A DNA stretch of 64,000 bases from Lasiosphaeria ovina. Lineage: Eukaryota > Ascomycota > Sordariomycetes > Sordariales > Lasiosphaeriaceae. Below the pieces are notes generated by a model. It did no database searches and was not told the origin of the DNA. It saw only the letters and a list, made by a program, of their open reading frames with translations. Position 1 is the first letter of the stretch; every line of letters starts with the position of its first letter. Shown here one piece after another: positions 53,181 to 64,000 of this stretch. The DNA lies in assembly GCA_033439765.1 (NCBI GenBank), contig JAULSN010000003.1, forward strand, positions 5,332,001 to 5,396,000, in the 5' to 3' direction. The position numbers and the translations under genes are program-made.

Positions 53181-56100
53181 GATATATGCCACAAGACTAG
53201 CGGTATATACTTAATGGTTGGGAAATTGGGAAAGCTATTGGTAAGTAGCCAAGTCTGCTCAATTCAGGGAGAGATTTCGTATAATGGCTGCTTTTTTCGC
53301 TTTGCAAGGGAAGCGCGTGTTTGCTATGGCCGTATTTTGTATTCGCCGGCCGAAATTTCGGGCTAGGTGACCGACCCCCAGTCGAAACTAGCACAGTGTT
53401 GAGCGTGAGACAACTGGAAGAATTTGCTTGCAAAAGACATGTAAAACAGGTACTTTGAAGCTAATACACACTGTGTACGTGAGTTGCCCTTTCCTGTTCT
53501 TCTGGTCTCTGGGAGAATTCCATACAAAAATTAAATACAGAGCAAGTATATCAAGATGCATAGATCGTCACTGCCATTACTTAGAGCCGAGCCGATCAAT
53601 ATCTTTGTCTCCGGATTGTCAAGACGCAAAAGTTGCTCGACCTCCCTGACAACCAAACCGCCCTACCAGACTTTGCGAGGTGAGAGAGCCGGGCCGGAAT
53701 TGCGACTGCTTACTGCGGGCCGTGCTGATGCGCCGGGGGTATCGGCAAGGACTAGAGAAACCCGCCCGGGCAAGCAGGGAAGCGAAAATCGGATGAATGT
53801 CGCGCGGATGCCGTTGGGTCAGCAAAGGAAGCATTGTTTGCAGCACATGGAACAGGAATAATCCAGAAGAGGGGGGACTGGCGCAGCAATTACGTCTCGT
53901 CCAATGGCGGTTCTGTTCTCCCAGACTGCAGGGGGACAGATTGAGTCGAAAATGATCTCGAAACGTCCAAAAGCATCGGAGGGGGTTGCATTTGGGGGCA
54001 GGGGCCCAATCCCGGGTGCGAAGGTTGTGGCTTCTCAGCGTGCGAACTTGGTGACCGGTCATCGTCGCACCAAGAAAAGGCAAACAACTCAAAATATAAG
54101 TCAGGCGACCATCTCTTTAGCACGATATCTGGGTATCCTCGGGGCCTATCCAGGCTCTTTATGGCGCTCTCCATGAGGCACTTTAGGTATTTATCTATAT
54201 GAGGAAGGCGTGTGGGTTTATTAAGACAGGAACCCGTTTAGGTTGGCTCAAGTCCATCAATCTCGTCATAACAGACAAACCATGATGCCAATTTGAGAGA
54301 CGAGATTGGGAAAAAGGTCTGCTGTTTGGTTTGTGTATTTTCGCAGGGGTAGGGTCGACATGTGTCCTGCACGGCAGGTTTCATGCATCATGTAGGTATG
54401 GGCGCTCTGGATGGGCACTTTGTACAGTACTGGTCGGATGGATTGGCAGCATAGAGACTCCCACGCCGTAAAGCTTCTTGTTTTATCTACAATAAATGGG
54501 TATCGACGCACAACCCAAAAAAGCAAATTGAGCTGTCAGCGTTTCTCGTGGCGGTTTTGATGGCCCAATAATCGCTCTTCTGGCTGCAGAAATAAAAGGC
54601 TCCTAAATCATATTGGGAAAGTCTATATGGCCACCAACAAACACACCAGAGCTGGGTTGTCAGTACTGTACAGGTGAACCGACACAGAGCGGAGGGGCCT
54701 GATTTATTGGCCATGATAGATAGCAGAAGCAAATCCGGATAATTCTTACCTGGTGCTCCACTAATAAAGCAGCGGCAGAGCTCGGCGTGACGACCGACGT
54801 GGGAGTATCTGACGTGTCTGGAGACGGATGTGACAATGGGCATGTCGGTGATCCCATGGGGCCGGGCCGCCTGGGTAGTTCGAGCCAGCGATACGGAATA
54901 GAATGGCTTTTGCCCTCTTGGAAAAGACGGCTATAGAAACGAAGTATATGCAAAGGGGAGGCGATTTCCACCGGCCTTGGGTTTCTGTTTCGGGCGGTTC
55001 CGTGAATGAGGCGTTGAAAGGCGCAAAGGTTTGGCGGCGGCCTGGTTTTCCCTAGTTCCCCAGGACGCTTTGATTGCAAGGCCGATCTGCAACCGCGTGA
55101 ACATTATGTTTCAGCCAATTCATTTCTTCACCGCTGCCGCCGGTGACTTCTGTGGTGTGCTAGGAAATGCTGGCGCACAGGAATTTGGTGTTGGCCATGT
55201 AGGTAGCACTTCACTTGCCTTGTAGCTGTAGAGTCAGAACTGAGATGGCTCGGGGGGTGCGGCGGAGTCAACGAGAACATCCTAACCGGCCCCTCCTCAA
55301 GCCTCCGCATCCCATCGCCATCCCCACTCCCGTCCCCATGCTGCACTCCCAGCTATCCTGGGGAATGTGGCTGTCCTTTCAAGGTGTGCTTGCCGGACAT
55401 GAACACAAAGAAGGAAATAAGACCACACATGCACGGCACATCAGAAGAGGAGACGAGGCATTACGAAATAGAGCCGGGTTTACGGGGGAGGGGATGGGAG
55501 GGGCAGGAGGAGAAATCCACCCCCAATTTTTCACAGGCGTCGAGAGAGCGGCGCTTGTCGAATGGAAACACCAACGGCAACACAGATGTGGCAACGAGCA
55601 GGGGTCCAAAAAGGTTGACAAAGCCGGCTCTGGGGATCAGTCAACGCGCAGGACGGCTTCAGGACGAGGGGGCCTATCAGCAGCTAGCGCCACAGCTCAC
55701 CCATTAAAGGCTGGACGTCTAGTCTACAGCAGGTTGTGGTATCGGGTCGCGAGACACGACAGATCTGCCAGGCAGGGAGCGACACTGCAGCCATTTCGGT
55801 CAGTCTCGACCAGAGTCAAACCAAGCTCGAAGACGAGGGAATTTGGAGCTCCAAATTTCCACAGCAATCAGCAGTCTTGTCGCAAGTCGAGCTAGAAAAA
55901 CAGCCCAGCAAGAAGACAAGGAGACTGCCCTAGTTACTTGTTCCATGGCCGGGAAAGGAAAGGGCAAAGTTTGTAATGGCGTACAGAAGTGAAGCGGCCA
56001 GGCGAGGCACGGAACCCCGGCCGGTGGACAAGGCATCTTTGTGACGCTGGACATGCGGAAGCTTATCCGTTTTCATGGATGTGGACATGTATGTACATAC

Positions 56101-59100
56101 AGGAGGCATGAGAACAAAGCTTGAATCGCCCTCCATCAGAGGGGCTGGGCCGAGCGACGCTTTCTTGACCCGTCATTTCCTGAGCCGGCGAGATTCTGCT
56201 TCCGCGAAATCGTCGTCGTTTTCTCCTACGTCTCAGGTCCTCGCTGTGCCCCGAGCTTTCCAATAAGCGGTTCTGGCGCCTCGGAGACGGGAGTTTAAGA
56301 ATGAGGCACTTCAAGGTTGCAGCCCATCTGCTGAGGTGCGTTTGACTTTGCTGGGTTGCTGGCTTTTGGAATGGGTGGGCGGGCAGATGCGAAATGCCTG
56401 GCGGGCGGAGAATTTTAGTGCCCACCTGTAAAAGTGACTTCGCTGCTGAAGGCCGTTCACATTAAATGGCCCAACTGCCCACCTCCCCCGTCGATTCTTT
56501 CCCCTTTACATCCTTCTATCCTTCATTCTCGGTCGCTTTCTTTCCCTTCCCCCTTTCTCAACCTTCAGACTCCATTGTTGTTGTTCCTGTCGGGCTCTCA
56601 AACTGCCGGCACTAGCACCCTCCAAGTCGCTCCTGTCCCAGAAGCGGCCCAGGGAGTGTTAGTGCAAACGGTCCTCTGGGCTTCTAGCACTCAAGATGGA
56701 AGCGACGCTAAAGAACACGCCCGTCTCGAACAGCGACTGAGATGAGAATCTCAATTTCGGATTGCGCACTAAAAATGTCGCAGAGGTCACTGACTTCAGA
56801 ATTTCCTTCGGGCATTTGGCATGAGGGCGGCGGCGGTGCCTGGGCTGCTGAGCTCATGTCGCGACTCGTTCCCGGCGAATGTGGGCGACAAGGGTGCCCT
56901 CCGCCATGTGGGCGCACCCATATGGTTTATCACCCAGCAGCCGGTCCAGGATGACATAACGCACCACTAATGATACGTATTCCATACGATTACGTCCTTC
57001 CAAAGTACCCGGGACGAAAGCCGAAAAGCCACGCAAGTCCCCAAATCGCCAGTCAAGTCAATCCGAGCGATCTCAAGATTCCGTTTGCACCCGGTTCAAA
57101 CCTCGCACCGCCAAGACCGCAGCTAGAATGGGTGGCAGACTCAATCCATTTATGGCTGGCAGTTCAGATCCCGTCGGTGCCGCCAGTCAGGTGGTGATTT
57201 GACGATTTCGGGGTGGGGCAATCCAGCGGGAACGACGGGGGGGCAGTTGCAGCGGTCAAGCGACCACTCGCTCAAATCTGCAGGCGCACCTGGAACCCTG
57301 GAACGACCCGTGCTGGGTCCTGAGGCCTGCTTGAGTCTTTGGCCCGGCCGCCACCATTATCTCGACTTTGGGTTTGTCGCCCTAGTGCGTCAACATAAAC
57401 TCGGATTGAAATGGCAACCTCGGCGGCCTTCTAGGAGTAGCGGTATTCGGTTGTCGACTTGCCTCCTCAGAAGCCTCTTCTTGAGGCCAATGACAGAGTC
57501 CCGCACACCAATGCACTACCAACGCCAATCACATAGGATCACCCGCTCCTCGATCCCACGAAGAAAGACCCGGATGATTCGATATTCAAGTCACTACAGC
57601 TCTATCAGTCAGGTCTATCTGACTACGCCGTGGAGAAACCCCAACAGACGCAATGCAGAGGTATTCCGTACCCAGGCGCTGTCGGACCTCGGGCGACCAA
57701 ACCTCTCTCGGGGCTTGACTTTGATCATAACGAGAGCTCGGGGTCGTGTTGACTTCATGGGGTCCCTTCTTTCCCTGCCACAAAGGATAACCAGACGGGA
57801 TGGCCTGGATAGAGGGCAGCTGAATAGGCGCAACCTCGGAAACCTACCAGATACCGTGAGCCGTCATCCGGTCATGACTCACGGCTGGTCTGAGTGGCTC
57901 GATTTTTGAACAGACATCGTTGATGGATCCGATATCCGAGCAACGACGATTCGGCGCTGCATCCCAACAGTGCAGAACCAAAGGAACCATCACAACTTCG
58001 CGATCCTCGGCTACTGGTTTTCCATCTTGGAAAGAGGTTGCGAATTTGCCATACCCAAGATGGTTCCGCATGCCACCCTGCAGACGACGAGATGGGCTTG
58101 CCAAGCACACCCTTTCCCCATTCTGGCGCTAAACCACTAAACCCAACAGTGTTCTGTGCAACCGGCTTAACCATGCTTCGGCCAACATGATATATGAACT
58201 GCCTGCTACTGCTAAGTTGGGGATTCCGCATCATCCCTTGAACACTGGAAAGCAGGCTCATAGCATCTGAGAATGGCTGCCCGGTTCTTTGGCTGTTGAC
58301 TGCATTGACGGTGGGTCGCAGCGTGGCTGAGACTCGAGGCCCGTGCTCTTGTCCTCGGCTCCTTGGTAGCGATGGACCTTCAGGAAGCGGAATCTCAGGC
58401 CTCTTACGAGGTACCTGTCTAGTAGTGTTTTGATTGGTTGGATTTGCACTGTCTGACCCGCTGGGCTAAACCTAATGCGGGCGGATGATTTGGCCCGGCT
58501 GAAAAGCAACCAGCTCACCTGAGTGCTCTGCTCGCTCGAAGCACACTGGACAGGACACACCATCCGACAAGCAACGCGCTCGGTACGGAGGTAAGACCTG
58601 CCCTTTCATTCCTCCATTTTCCCACCTTATCCACCCCGGCCCTCCGATTAGGTTCCCATATATACTCAGTCTCGTGATTTCCGACGCTCGAGCTGCACGG
58701 TTCGATGCTGTCGGTGTTGCGCGAGCACTGATTGTTGGCTGGACCTGGACCTGCTGGGCTGGACATTGTCCGCGAAAATTTCTCGCGGCTCACTCCACGC
58801 TGCCTGGGCTGCCTGCTCGCATCCCCCCCGTCAGCCAGTCCCGACCTTAGCCCTCGGAGTACGTCAACCTTAGCCTGTCGCATCCACTCGCTCGTTCTCG
58901 CTGTCGCTGCTGGGCATTTGTTGGCTTGCTTGCGCGCATGCTGAGCTGCTATTCTGTATTGCACTTGTATCCCACGCGGCGCAAGTGTGCTGTTGCGTGC
59001 AGTCGCAGTCGCCCAGGGCGCATTCCACGTTGTTTCCGCCCCAATTTCCCACCGCAGGGCCTGGTCCTGGTTCGGTTCTGCTGTTGCTCGCTTCGGGAGT

Positions 59101-59385
59101 GGACCCAACCCCCCCCCCCCCCCCGATCGCACAGCGCGCACCAGCCAGAAACACTCTGCCCCGTTGACCCATTGCACTGCACATTTGCCTCTGCCTACCT
59201 AACACACCGCGACGCGACTGCTCCATCGCGACAAACCTCTGCCGTGTCACTGCCCATCTCCATCTTGTCGGATCCCGTGTCTACGGACCATGATCAGCCC
59301 TTTTTTTTGTTGTCGCTGACGGTATCGAAGGAATTAACCTGATGGGTTCGACCATTGCCACTGCCGCCCTCGCTTCCCGACCGAC
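53181..59385. other. 6.2-kb gene-free stretch upstream of the SWI1-like gene
   Basis: No open frame here shows a recognisable domain or a convincing splice pattern. Several unrelated frames of 60-240 codons exist on both strands, as expected by chance at this GC content. Pyrimidine-rich CT tracts of the kind found at fungal transcription starts occur at about 56475-56570 and 58985-59230. The stretch may hold a long promoter and 5' leader of the SWI1-like gene, with introns, or a noncoding transcript. Confidence 0.45.
59109..59124. repeat. Poly-C run (16 C) upstream of the SWI1-like gene
   Basis: Sixteen consecutive C, 262 bp before the SWI1-like start codon, probably inside the 5' leader. 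Confidence 0.9.
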
Positions 59386-62300
59386 ATGAGCTCCTGGATC
59401 AACGAGGCCGCTGTCCAGAATCACAATGGCAACGGCTTCTCTCACATCAACGACCCCTCTGCTGTCCCCGGAGCCATGATGGACCCTTCCGCGTACATGG
59501 GCAATCCCGCCCAGTTCAATCCGCAATTCGCGAACCCGCAGCAGATAGTAATGAACAATGGCTCAATGCGCAATGCCTCGCCTTCGTTCCCGAACCCAAT
59601 GTATCAGACGAACCCCGTCATCCCATCGAAGCGGCCTCGCCCGCGCGAGGACAGCTTGGGGCAGTCGCCGCGACAGGCGCCTGGTATGTTGCCGACCTCG
59701 CGCGCCGACACCCCTCAGCAGTCACCCTTCTCGGGTTTCCCGCAGCCGGGGATGCAGCCACAGTCCTCCGGGCAGCCTTCCCCCTATCCTCATCTCCAAA
59801 CGAATGGCTCCGCGAATGCGACGCCTTCGCCCATCATGAGCAACCAGATGCGACCTGGGAGCGTTCCTCAAAGAGTCTCGACAACCTCTCCTCACCCGTT
59901 TTCGCCCGCGACACAACAATTCCCCCAGGCATCCCCAATTCCATCCGATCATAGCGGCACGCCGCAGCCCTTCATGCAACAGAATAACTTCCAGCCCAAC
60001 TTCAACCCCCAGTTCGCGCAAGCGCAATCACCCGCGCGACCGTCACCGACTCCAAACGCAATGGGCGGGCAGATGATGCCGCAGCAAATGGGTCAGATGC
60101 CTCAGCAGATGCAGTTACAAGGTCAAATCCCGCAAATGCCGGGCCAGATGCCAAATCAAATGGGTCAGCTACACAACCAAATGGCAGGTCAGATGCAGAA
60201 TCCCATCTTCCCCCAACAAATGCCGCAGGCTCGGAACACGATAGACCAGCAAAGAGCGATGTACCAGATGCAGCTCCAGCAGCAGCAAGCTCAGCGGAGT
60301 GGGATGCAAATACAGCATATGGGTCCACAAAACATGATGCATCCGCAAGCTAGTCCAAACCAAGCGCAATCTCAAGCACAGGCACAAGCGCAGGCCCAGG
60401 CGCAAGCACACGCTCAGGCGCAAGCTCAGGCGCACAGGAACATGATGGCCCCAAGGCAAGGCATGCCTAATGGCCAGATGCCACCAGGGGCGATGAGGCA
60501 GCAGCCAGGTCTTCCTCAGCAACAGCAGCAACAGCAGCAACATCAGCAACAGCAGCAACAGCAACAACAGCAGCATCCGAAGCAACCGCACCAGCCGCAA
60601 CAACAGCCGCAGCAGCAGTCGATGGGTAGGATGCCAGCACCGGACCAATTCATGAAGAATCTTACAATGTTCATGAATTCGAAAAATATGCCTCTAGACT
60701 TAAATCCGATTGTCGAAGGACGTCCAGTTCACCTGATGAACCTCTTCCAGGTCGTGTATCACAAGTTTGGTGGTTATCGCAACATCTCGCAGTCTAATAA
60801 CTGGCCTCAAGCTTCACATGCGCTAGGATTTCCACCACAGCAGTTCCACTCAGCTCCCCAGCAGCTGAAAAGTATATACGAGCGCAATCTCCTGAGGTTC
60901 GAGGAGGTGTGGTCGTCACAACAGAAGGTTCGAATGCAGCAGCAAGGGGGAGTGCCAAACGCGCCAAATGTACAACCTGGAACTCCCTCCAAGGCTATGC
61001 CACCCGGACCAATGCAGACCTCGCACATGATGCAGCCGGGGCAGCCGCCGCAACAGCTCCAGCAAGGTCCGATGCAGTCTCCTGTCAAGCCACCCGGCCC
61101 ACCGCAAGGCATGAACGGGTTCCCCGGTCCGCAGCATCATCCTGGCCAGCATCCGATGAACTCGGTGCATGGTCATCGAAACAGCGTCTCGAGGAGCGTG
61201 CAGCCGACGCCCACGGCCGAGGAATTCCCATTGGCCTCTCCGGCGCAGAGCAAAGCAGGGTCCATGTCCCTACCCGGCTCTGCTCATCCTGAAAGCCACG
61301 GAATGCAGGATGAGGGGATGGCCTCCATGCAGTTCCCGGCACCATTCGCAACCGACCCGGAAGAATATATGCCTTGCTCGAGGGAGCTCACAACATTTGG
61401 TGGCGTGGATTTGGTCGCAACTGTGAAAACTGCCGATGATCTGTTGAAGTATAAGCCGGACCTTCCTGCTCCCATCGATTTGGGCAACGTCGACATACAC
61501 GCCCTGAACAAGAGCATCCAGAGCGGCATACACGGCGAAATTCGACTTGCCCTGGATACTTTGGCATCCTTGACCTGCATCGAGTCCTACCATGGCATCC
61601 CGATTCCGCAAATTGATCTCCGGGTATGCGACGACCTAGTTGACTCTCTGGTCGAGTGTGCTGAGGAGCAAGCTGATCTGCTCGCTGAAAACTCGGAGGA
61701 GGCATCGAATGAGGTCACTATTACTCTTTACGAGGACGTCATTCGTGCATGCCGGTCCGAGAGGTTCGCATTACGAAACGTGCCGCTATTTGGTTCTCAA
61801 GCGTACGAGCTCGACCGAGCTGTCGACCGACTAATATGTATCACCACCATTCTCCGAAATCTTTCTTGCCGAGAAGACAACCAGCAGTGCCTCGCGGAGG
61901 ACACCGTCATCAAGTTCATCTGCGTGGTGATAAGGTATCTTGGCACCCGGGAGATGCTTCTTAGGACCCAGGTGAACACGTTGGATTTGATGAAAGATCT
62001 GGTCATTCTGCTCTCGAATATCACCAGCAGGGTGGAGATTCCGGGTCGAGAACAGGCTTTCTGTCTTCTCCAGTTTTTGCTGGCCTTTGCGCCGTCCCCG
62101 ATTCCAACACTTTCCAACGACAAACTGTATTTTGCATCATACGATCCAGCTCTTCATCCTTACCTCCCTCACGCCGTCGACTCGCTGGCGAAGCTGTTAG
62201 CAAGGGATGAGCCGAATCGGACATTCTACAAGGCGATATTTGCTTCCGATATTGCAATCACGGCAACCCCGCCTGGCGAACTCCTTACTCGAGCCTTTGG

Positions 62301-62805
62301 ACTTGCCATCTCACCGATCCCCGACCATTCTCGCGACTCTCGGCCTTCGAACCTACCTTCATTGGTTGAGGCGCGGAAGCCTTTCCTGATGCAAGGTCTC
62401 CTTGCTGCCGACATAATAGCTGCTCTAGCACCTGCATTCGAAAGTGGTGTAACGCGCGCGTGGCTTGCGTCAGGCAACGGCTTTGCCCAAAACCTCTTTC
62501 TCCTCGTTCGCCAACTCAGCGCTCAGTTTGAGGGTCAGTCTACCAGGTCCGGAGGTGGACAGCATAGGAACCATGCCAAGAAGGATTCGGAGCTTGTGTA
62601 CATTGTGGGACTTGCCGTGAGCACTTTGAAACGGCTGAGCGAGAAAGCGCGGGATCCGAACAATCCTACAGGGGAGAGTAGCATACCACCCAATGTCCTC
62701 CCTGGCAGAGACAGTCTTCTGGGCGCGCTACAGATGCAGGCGCAGGAATGGAGCAAAGAAGGAATGTTGGCCGACTTGGTCGCGTATGCTGGCCTTGAAG
62801 ATTGA
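59386..62805 (+). CDS. SWI1-like ARID-domain subunit of the SWI/SNF chromatin remodeller
   Basis: Intronless, 1139 residues. Residues 1-410 are low-complexity, rich in Gln, Met, Pro and Asn, with Ala-Gln dipeptides (~330-345) and poly-Gln tracts (~375-410). An ARID DNA-binding domain covers about 418-520 (FMKNLTMFMNSKNMPLDLNP, HLMNLFQVVYHKFGGYRNIS, NNWPQASHALGFPPQQF, LKSIYERNLLRFEEVW). A second Pro/Gln-rich linker runs to ~665, and an ARM/HEAT-like helical C-terminal domain (~680-1135) ends LADLVAYAGLED. This is the layout of fungal Swi1. It would act in the nucleus, targeting SWI/SNF to promoters. The Gln-rich N-terminus resembles the prion-forming part of yeast Swi1 in composition only. Confidence 0.92.
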   Translation: MSSWINEAAVQNHNGNGFSHINDPSAVPGAMMDPSAYMGNPAQFNPQFANPQQIVMNNGSMRNASPSFPNPMYQTNPVIPSKRPRPREDSLGQSPRQAPGMLPTSRADTPQQSPFSGFPQPGMQPQSSGQPSPYPHLQTNGSANATPSPIMSNQMRPGSVPQRVSTTSPHPFSPATQQFPQASPIPSDHSGTPQPFMQQNNFQPNFNPQFAQAQSPARPSPTPNAMGGQMMPQQMGQMPQQMQLQGQIPQMPGQMPNQMGQLHNQMAGQMQNPIFPQQMPQARNTIDQQRAMYQMQLQQQQAQRSGMQIQHMGPQNMMHPQASPNQAQSQAQAQAQAQAQAHAQAQAQAHRNMMAPRQGMPNGQMPPGAMRQQPGLPQQQQQQQQHQQQQQQQQQQHPKQPHQPQQQPQQQSMGRMPAPDQFMKNLTMFMNSKNMPLDLNPIVEGRPVHLMNLFQVVYHKFGGYRNISQSNNWPQASHALGFPPQQFHSAPQQLKSIYERNLLRFEEVWSSQQKVRMQQQGGVPNAPNVQPGTPSKAMPPGPMQTSHMMQPGQPPQQLQQGPMQSPVKPPGPPQGMNGFPGPQHHPGQHPMNSVHGHRNSVSRSVQPTPTAEEFPLASPAQSKAGSMSLPGSAHPESHGMQDEGMASMQFPAPFATDPEEYMPCSRELTTFGGVDLVATVKTADDLLKYKPDLPAPIDLGNVDIHALNKSIQSGIHGEIRLALDTLASLTCIESYHGIPIPQIDLRVCDDLVDSLVECAEEQADLLAENSEEASNEVTITLYEDVIRACRSERFALRNVPLFGSQAYELDRAVDRLICITTILRNLSCREDNQQCLAEDTVIKFICVVIRYLGTREMLLRTQVNTLDLMKDLVILLSNITSRVEIPGREQAFCLLQFLLAFAPSPIPTLSNDKLYFASYDPALHPYLPHAVDSLAKLLARDEPNRTFYKAIFASDIAITATPPGELLTRAFGLAISPIPDHSRDSRPSNLPSLVEARKPFLMQGLLAADIIAALAPAFESGVTRAWLASGNGFAQNLFLLVRQLSAQFEGQSTRSGGGQHRNHAKKDSELVYIVGLAVSTLKRLSEKARDPNNPTGESSIPPNVLPGRDSLLGALQMQAQEWSKEGMLADLVAYAGLED
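60505..60625 (+). repeat. CAG/CAA trinucleotide tract coding poly-Gln
   Basis: Mixed CAG/CAA codons interrupted by CAT, AAG and CCG encode the Gln/His/Pro-rich tract before the ARID domain. Preceded at about 60361-60440 by CAAGCG/CAGGCG units coding Ala-Gln. Confidence 0.85.
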
Positions 62806-62817
62806 GCAGATCGTTCT

Positions 62818-62840
62818 CCCCCCCCCCCCCCCCCCCCCCC
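62818..62840. repeat. Poly-C run (23 C) just after the SWI1-like stop
   Basis: Twenty-three consecutive C beginning 13 bp after the stop codon, in the 3' untranslated region. Such runs are prone to length error in sequencing. Confidence 0.9.
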
Positions 62841-63683
62841 AAATCTAACTTGCAATCTTTGTCTTGACAGGCCGTGGGGGGGTCAACGTGGCCCCAGGTC
62901 GACGAGGTTGAAACAAGGCAGATCACCAAGCTGCAATGTCCCGTGATGAATTTCTGGAGCTGAGAATCGAAAGAAGGACACGCAAATGTACACGATCTGC
63001 TTGTTGCGGGCTTTTCATTTTTTTCGGTTATGGGGCGACGGGAAAGTTAAGGATAAGCGCGTTTGTCATATAGTAGCGGTTGTACTTGCAGGGGCGCATT
63101 GGCAGGCGGGTTAGCTTAGTATAGTTCTTTTCTTCCATTTCTAGCATCTAGTGTTCGAATAGCATGGGGTTTGAAACCGTCGCGTTACATTTGCATCTTG
63201 AAGACTGTTGGTAGCCAACCTTGATAACCGCAGTGATGACCGCCATGGTAGCTTAGTTACGACCATAGTCTAAGATCGATTCTGTTTCGTGCTCGCGTAT
63301 AGGACAACACATGCGTACATTAGAGAGTTTGCAACTTGCAAAGTTACCAGTGGGTATATAATACATTTTGGCTCTGAACTTCTTGGCTCTGAAGTTCACG
63401 CCATCTCTTTCCCTACTTTACATATTGGAGCTAAGCTGTAGCGTCATTGTCCGGGCTTAGTTTGATGGAGGCAAAACTGCTACAGTAAAACGCAACATTG
63501 CATCGTACACGAACAGACACATCGAACCGCCTCATGTTCAGGGAAGCCATTGCCCCATTCCCCTCACGTTGGAATACAGATAATGGTGGCGCTGTCGTTT
63601 GTCGTCGTCCTCACTCCTATATTGCCCATTTCTCATCCCCAGGTAATTCGTTGGATGTGTGAAATGCTTATTGGTTATGCAAT
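62841..63683. other. Convergent 3' flanks of SWI1-like and mL49 genes
   Basis: No supported gene. Untranslated regions and spacer. Confidence 0.45.
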
Positions 63684-64000
63684 TTAACACCCCCTTGACT
63701 CGAGGAACTTGCATATCACCTCTTTGTGAGCCCCCTGTTGTTGGACAAGCTGGTCAGCAACATATCCTAGCAGGCAATGTGAATAGCCATGGGACTCATG
63801 GGACCTCATAACTGAGATCGAAAGGGGCGGGAGAGAGAGTATTACCCAGACGACAACTTTCCCCGACACGTTCTTGTATGTGACGCGCTTGGGTTCGAGC
63901 TTCAAGAGCTCTATCAGGTCCGCCTTCAGGGCCATCGGGTCCCCGCCAACTTTCCTAATCTCCGTCACGAAGGTGTTGAGACGGTTCTTTCTCTCCTGGT
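63684..64000 (-). CDS. IMG2: Mitochondrial large-subunit ribosomal protein mL49 (IMG2), 3' part
   Basis: Partial: the gene runs off the window end. Exon 63846 to beyond 64000 encodes RKNRLNTFVTEIRKVGGDPM, ALKADLIELLKLEPKRVTYK and NVSGKVVVW. After an intron (donor GTAATA at 63845, acceptor CAACAG ending at 63735) the last exon 63734-63684 encodes GAHKEVICKFLESRGC and TAA. This matches the C-terminal domain of mL49/Img2 (RKxxGD...LKxDL...V...TG-VVV-G....V..FLESRGF). It would be imported into mitochondria as part of the 54S subunit. Confidence 0.82.
   Translation of the reverse strand, partial: QERKNRLNTFVTEIRKVGGDPMALKADLIELLKLEPKRVTYKNVSGKVVVWVILSLPPLSISVMRSHESHGYSHCLLGYVADQLVQQQGAHKEVICKFLESRGC

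Noticed and set aside
55215..55895. A 226-codon plus-strand open frame in the long gap
   Set aside because: Arg/Ser/Gly-rich composition typical of a chance frame in GC-rich DNA, no domain, no splice support.
57199..57909. A 236-codon plus-strand open frame in the long gap
   Set aside because: Arg/Ser-rich, no recognisable motif. Open frames of similar length occur on the other strand.
1..64000. CRISPR arrays, bacterial operons or Shine-Dalgarno signals
   Set aside because: Introns, tRNA intron and gene families are eukaryotic. No spaced direct-repeat arrays were seen.

Overview
The window is nuclear DNA of a filamentous ascomycete (Pezizomycotina, probably Sordariomycetes). Genes carry short spliceosomal introns with GTRNGT donors and CTNAC branch points. 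Housekeeping genes are typically fungal (CWH43, UTP6, a SWI1-like ARID protein, mitochondrial mL49). There are many NLR/STAND genes, and AT-rich decayed stretches contain TGG-to-TAG and CAG-to-TAG type nonsense changes of the kind left by RIP. The species assignment is inference only.

Layout. 0-5 kb: a LaeA-like methyltransferase and a secreted GH30 endo-beta-1,6-galactanase-like enzyme. 5.6-8.4 kb: a decayed DUF3669 gene split by a complete 1.8-kb Mutator-like element with 59-bp perfect inverted repeats and a target-site duplication. 9-10.5 kb: a second pseudogene. 11-14.3 kb: tRNA-Asn, then a divergent intronless pair, alpha-acetolactate decarboxylase and catabolic acetolactate synthase, which together make a bacterial-type pyruvate-to-acetoin route. 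15-23.7 kb: a HeLo-like/TPR/degenerate-Hsp70 gene, an AT-rich decay island with a dead NACHT gene, and a truncated solute-binding-protein gene. 24-28.8 kb: an MDR oxidoreductase and an FMN-dependent monooxygenase, divergent, then an intron-containing tRNA-Leu. 29-36 kb: a dead membrane-protein gene, an intact HeLo-like/NACHT NLR, a truncated NLR abutting an isochorismatase remnant whose catalytic Cys is Ser, and a dead MOSC gene. 36.4-41 kb: an Arp1-type amidase divergent from an AsaB/CmcJ-family oxidoreductase that has one in-frame TAG. 41.6-45 kb: an intact HeLo-like/NB-ARC/TPR NLR. 46 kb to the end: conserved housekeeping genes, with a 6.2-kb gene-free stretch upstream of the SWI1-like gene.

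The left 45 kb is an accessory region (immune-receptor-like genes, secondary-metabolism-type enzymes, pseudogenes, a transposon) and the right 18 kb is a conserved core block. The most notable items are the acetoin gene pair, the turnover of NLR genes (two intact, two broken, one with an Hsp70-like core), and the molecularly complete MULE insertion. Exon coordinates were worked out by hand from reading frame and splice signals and may be off by a few bases.
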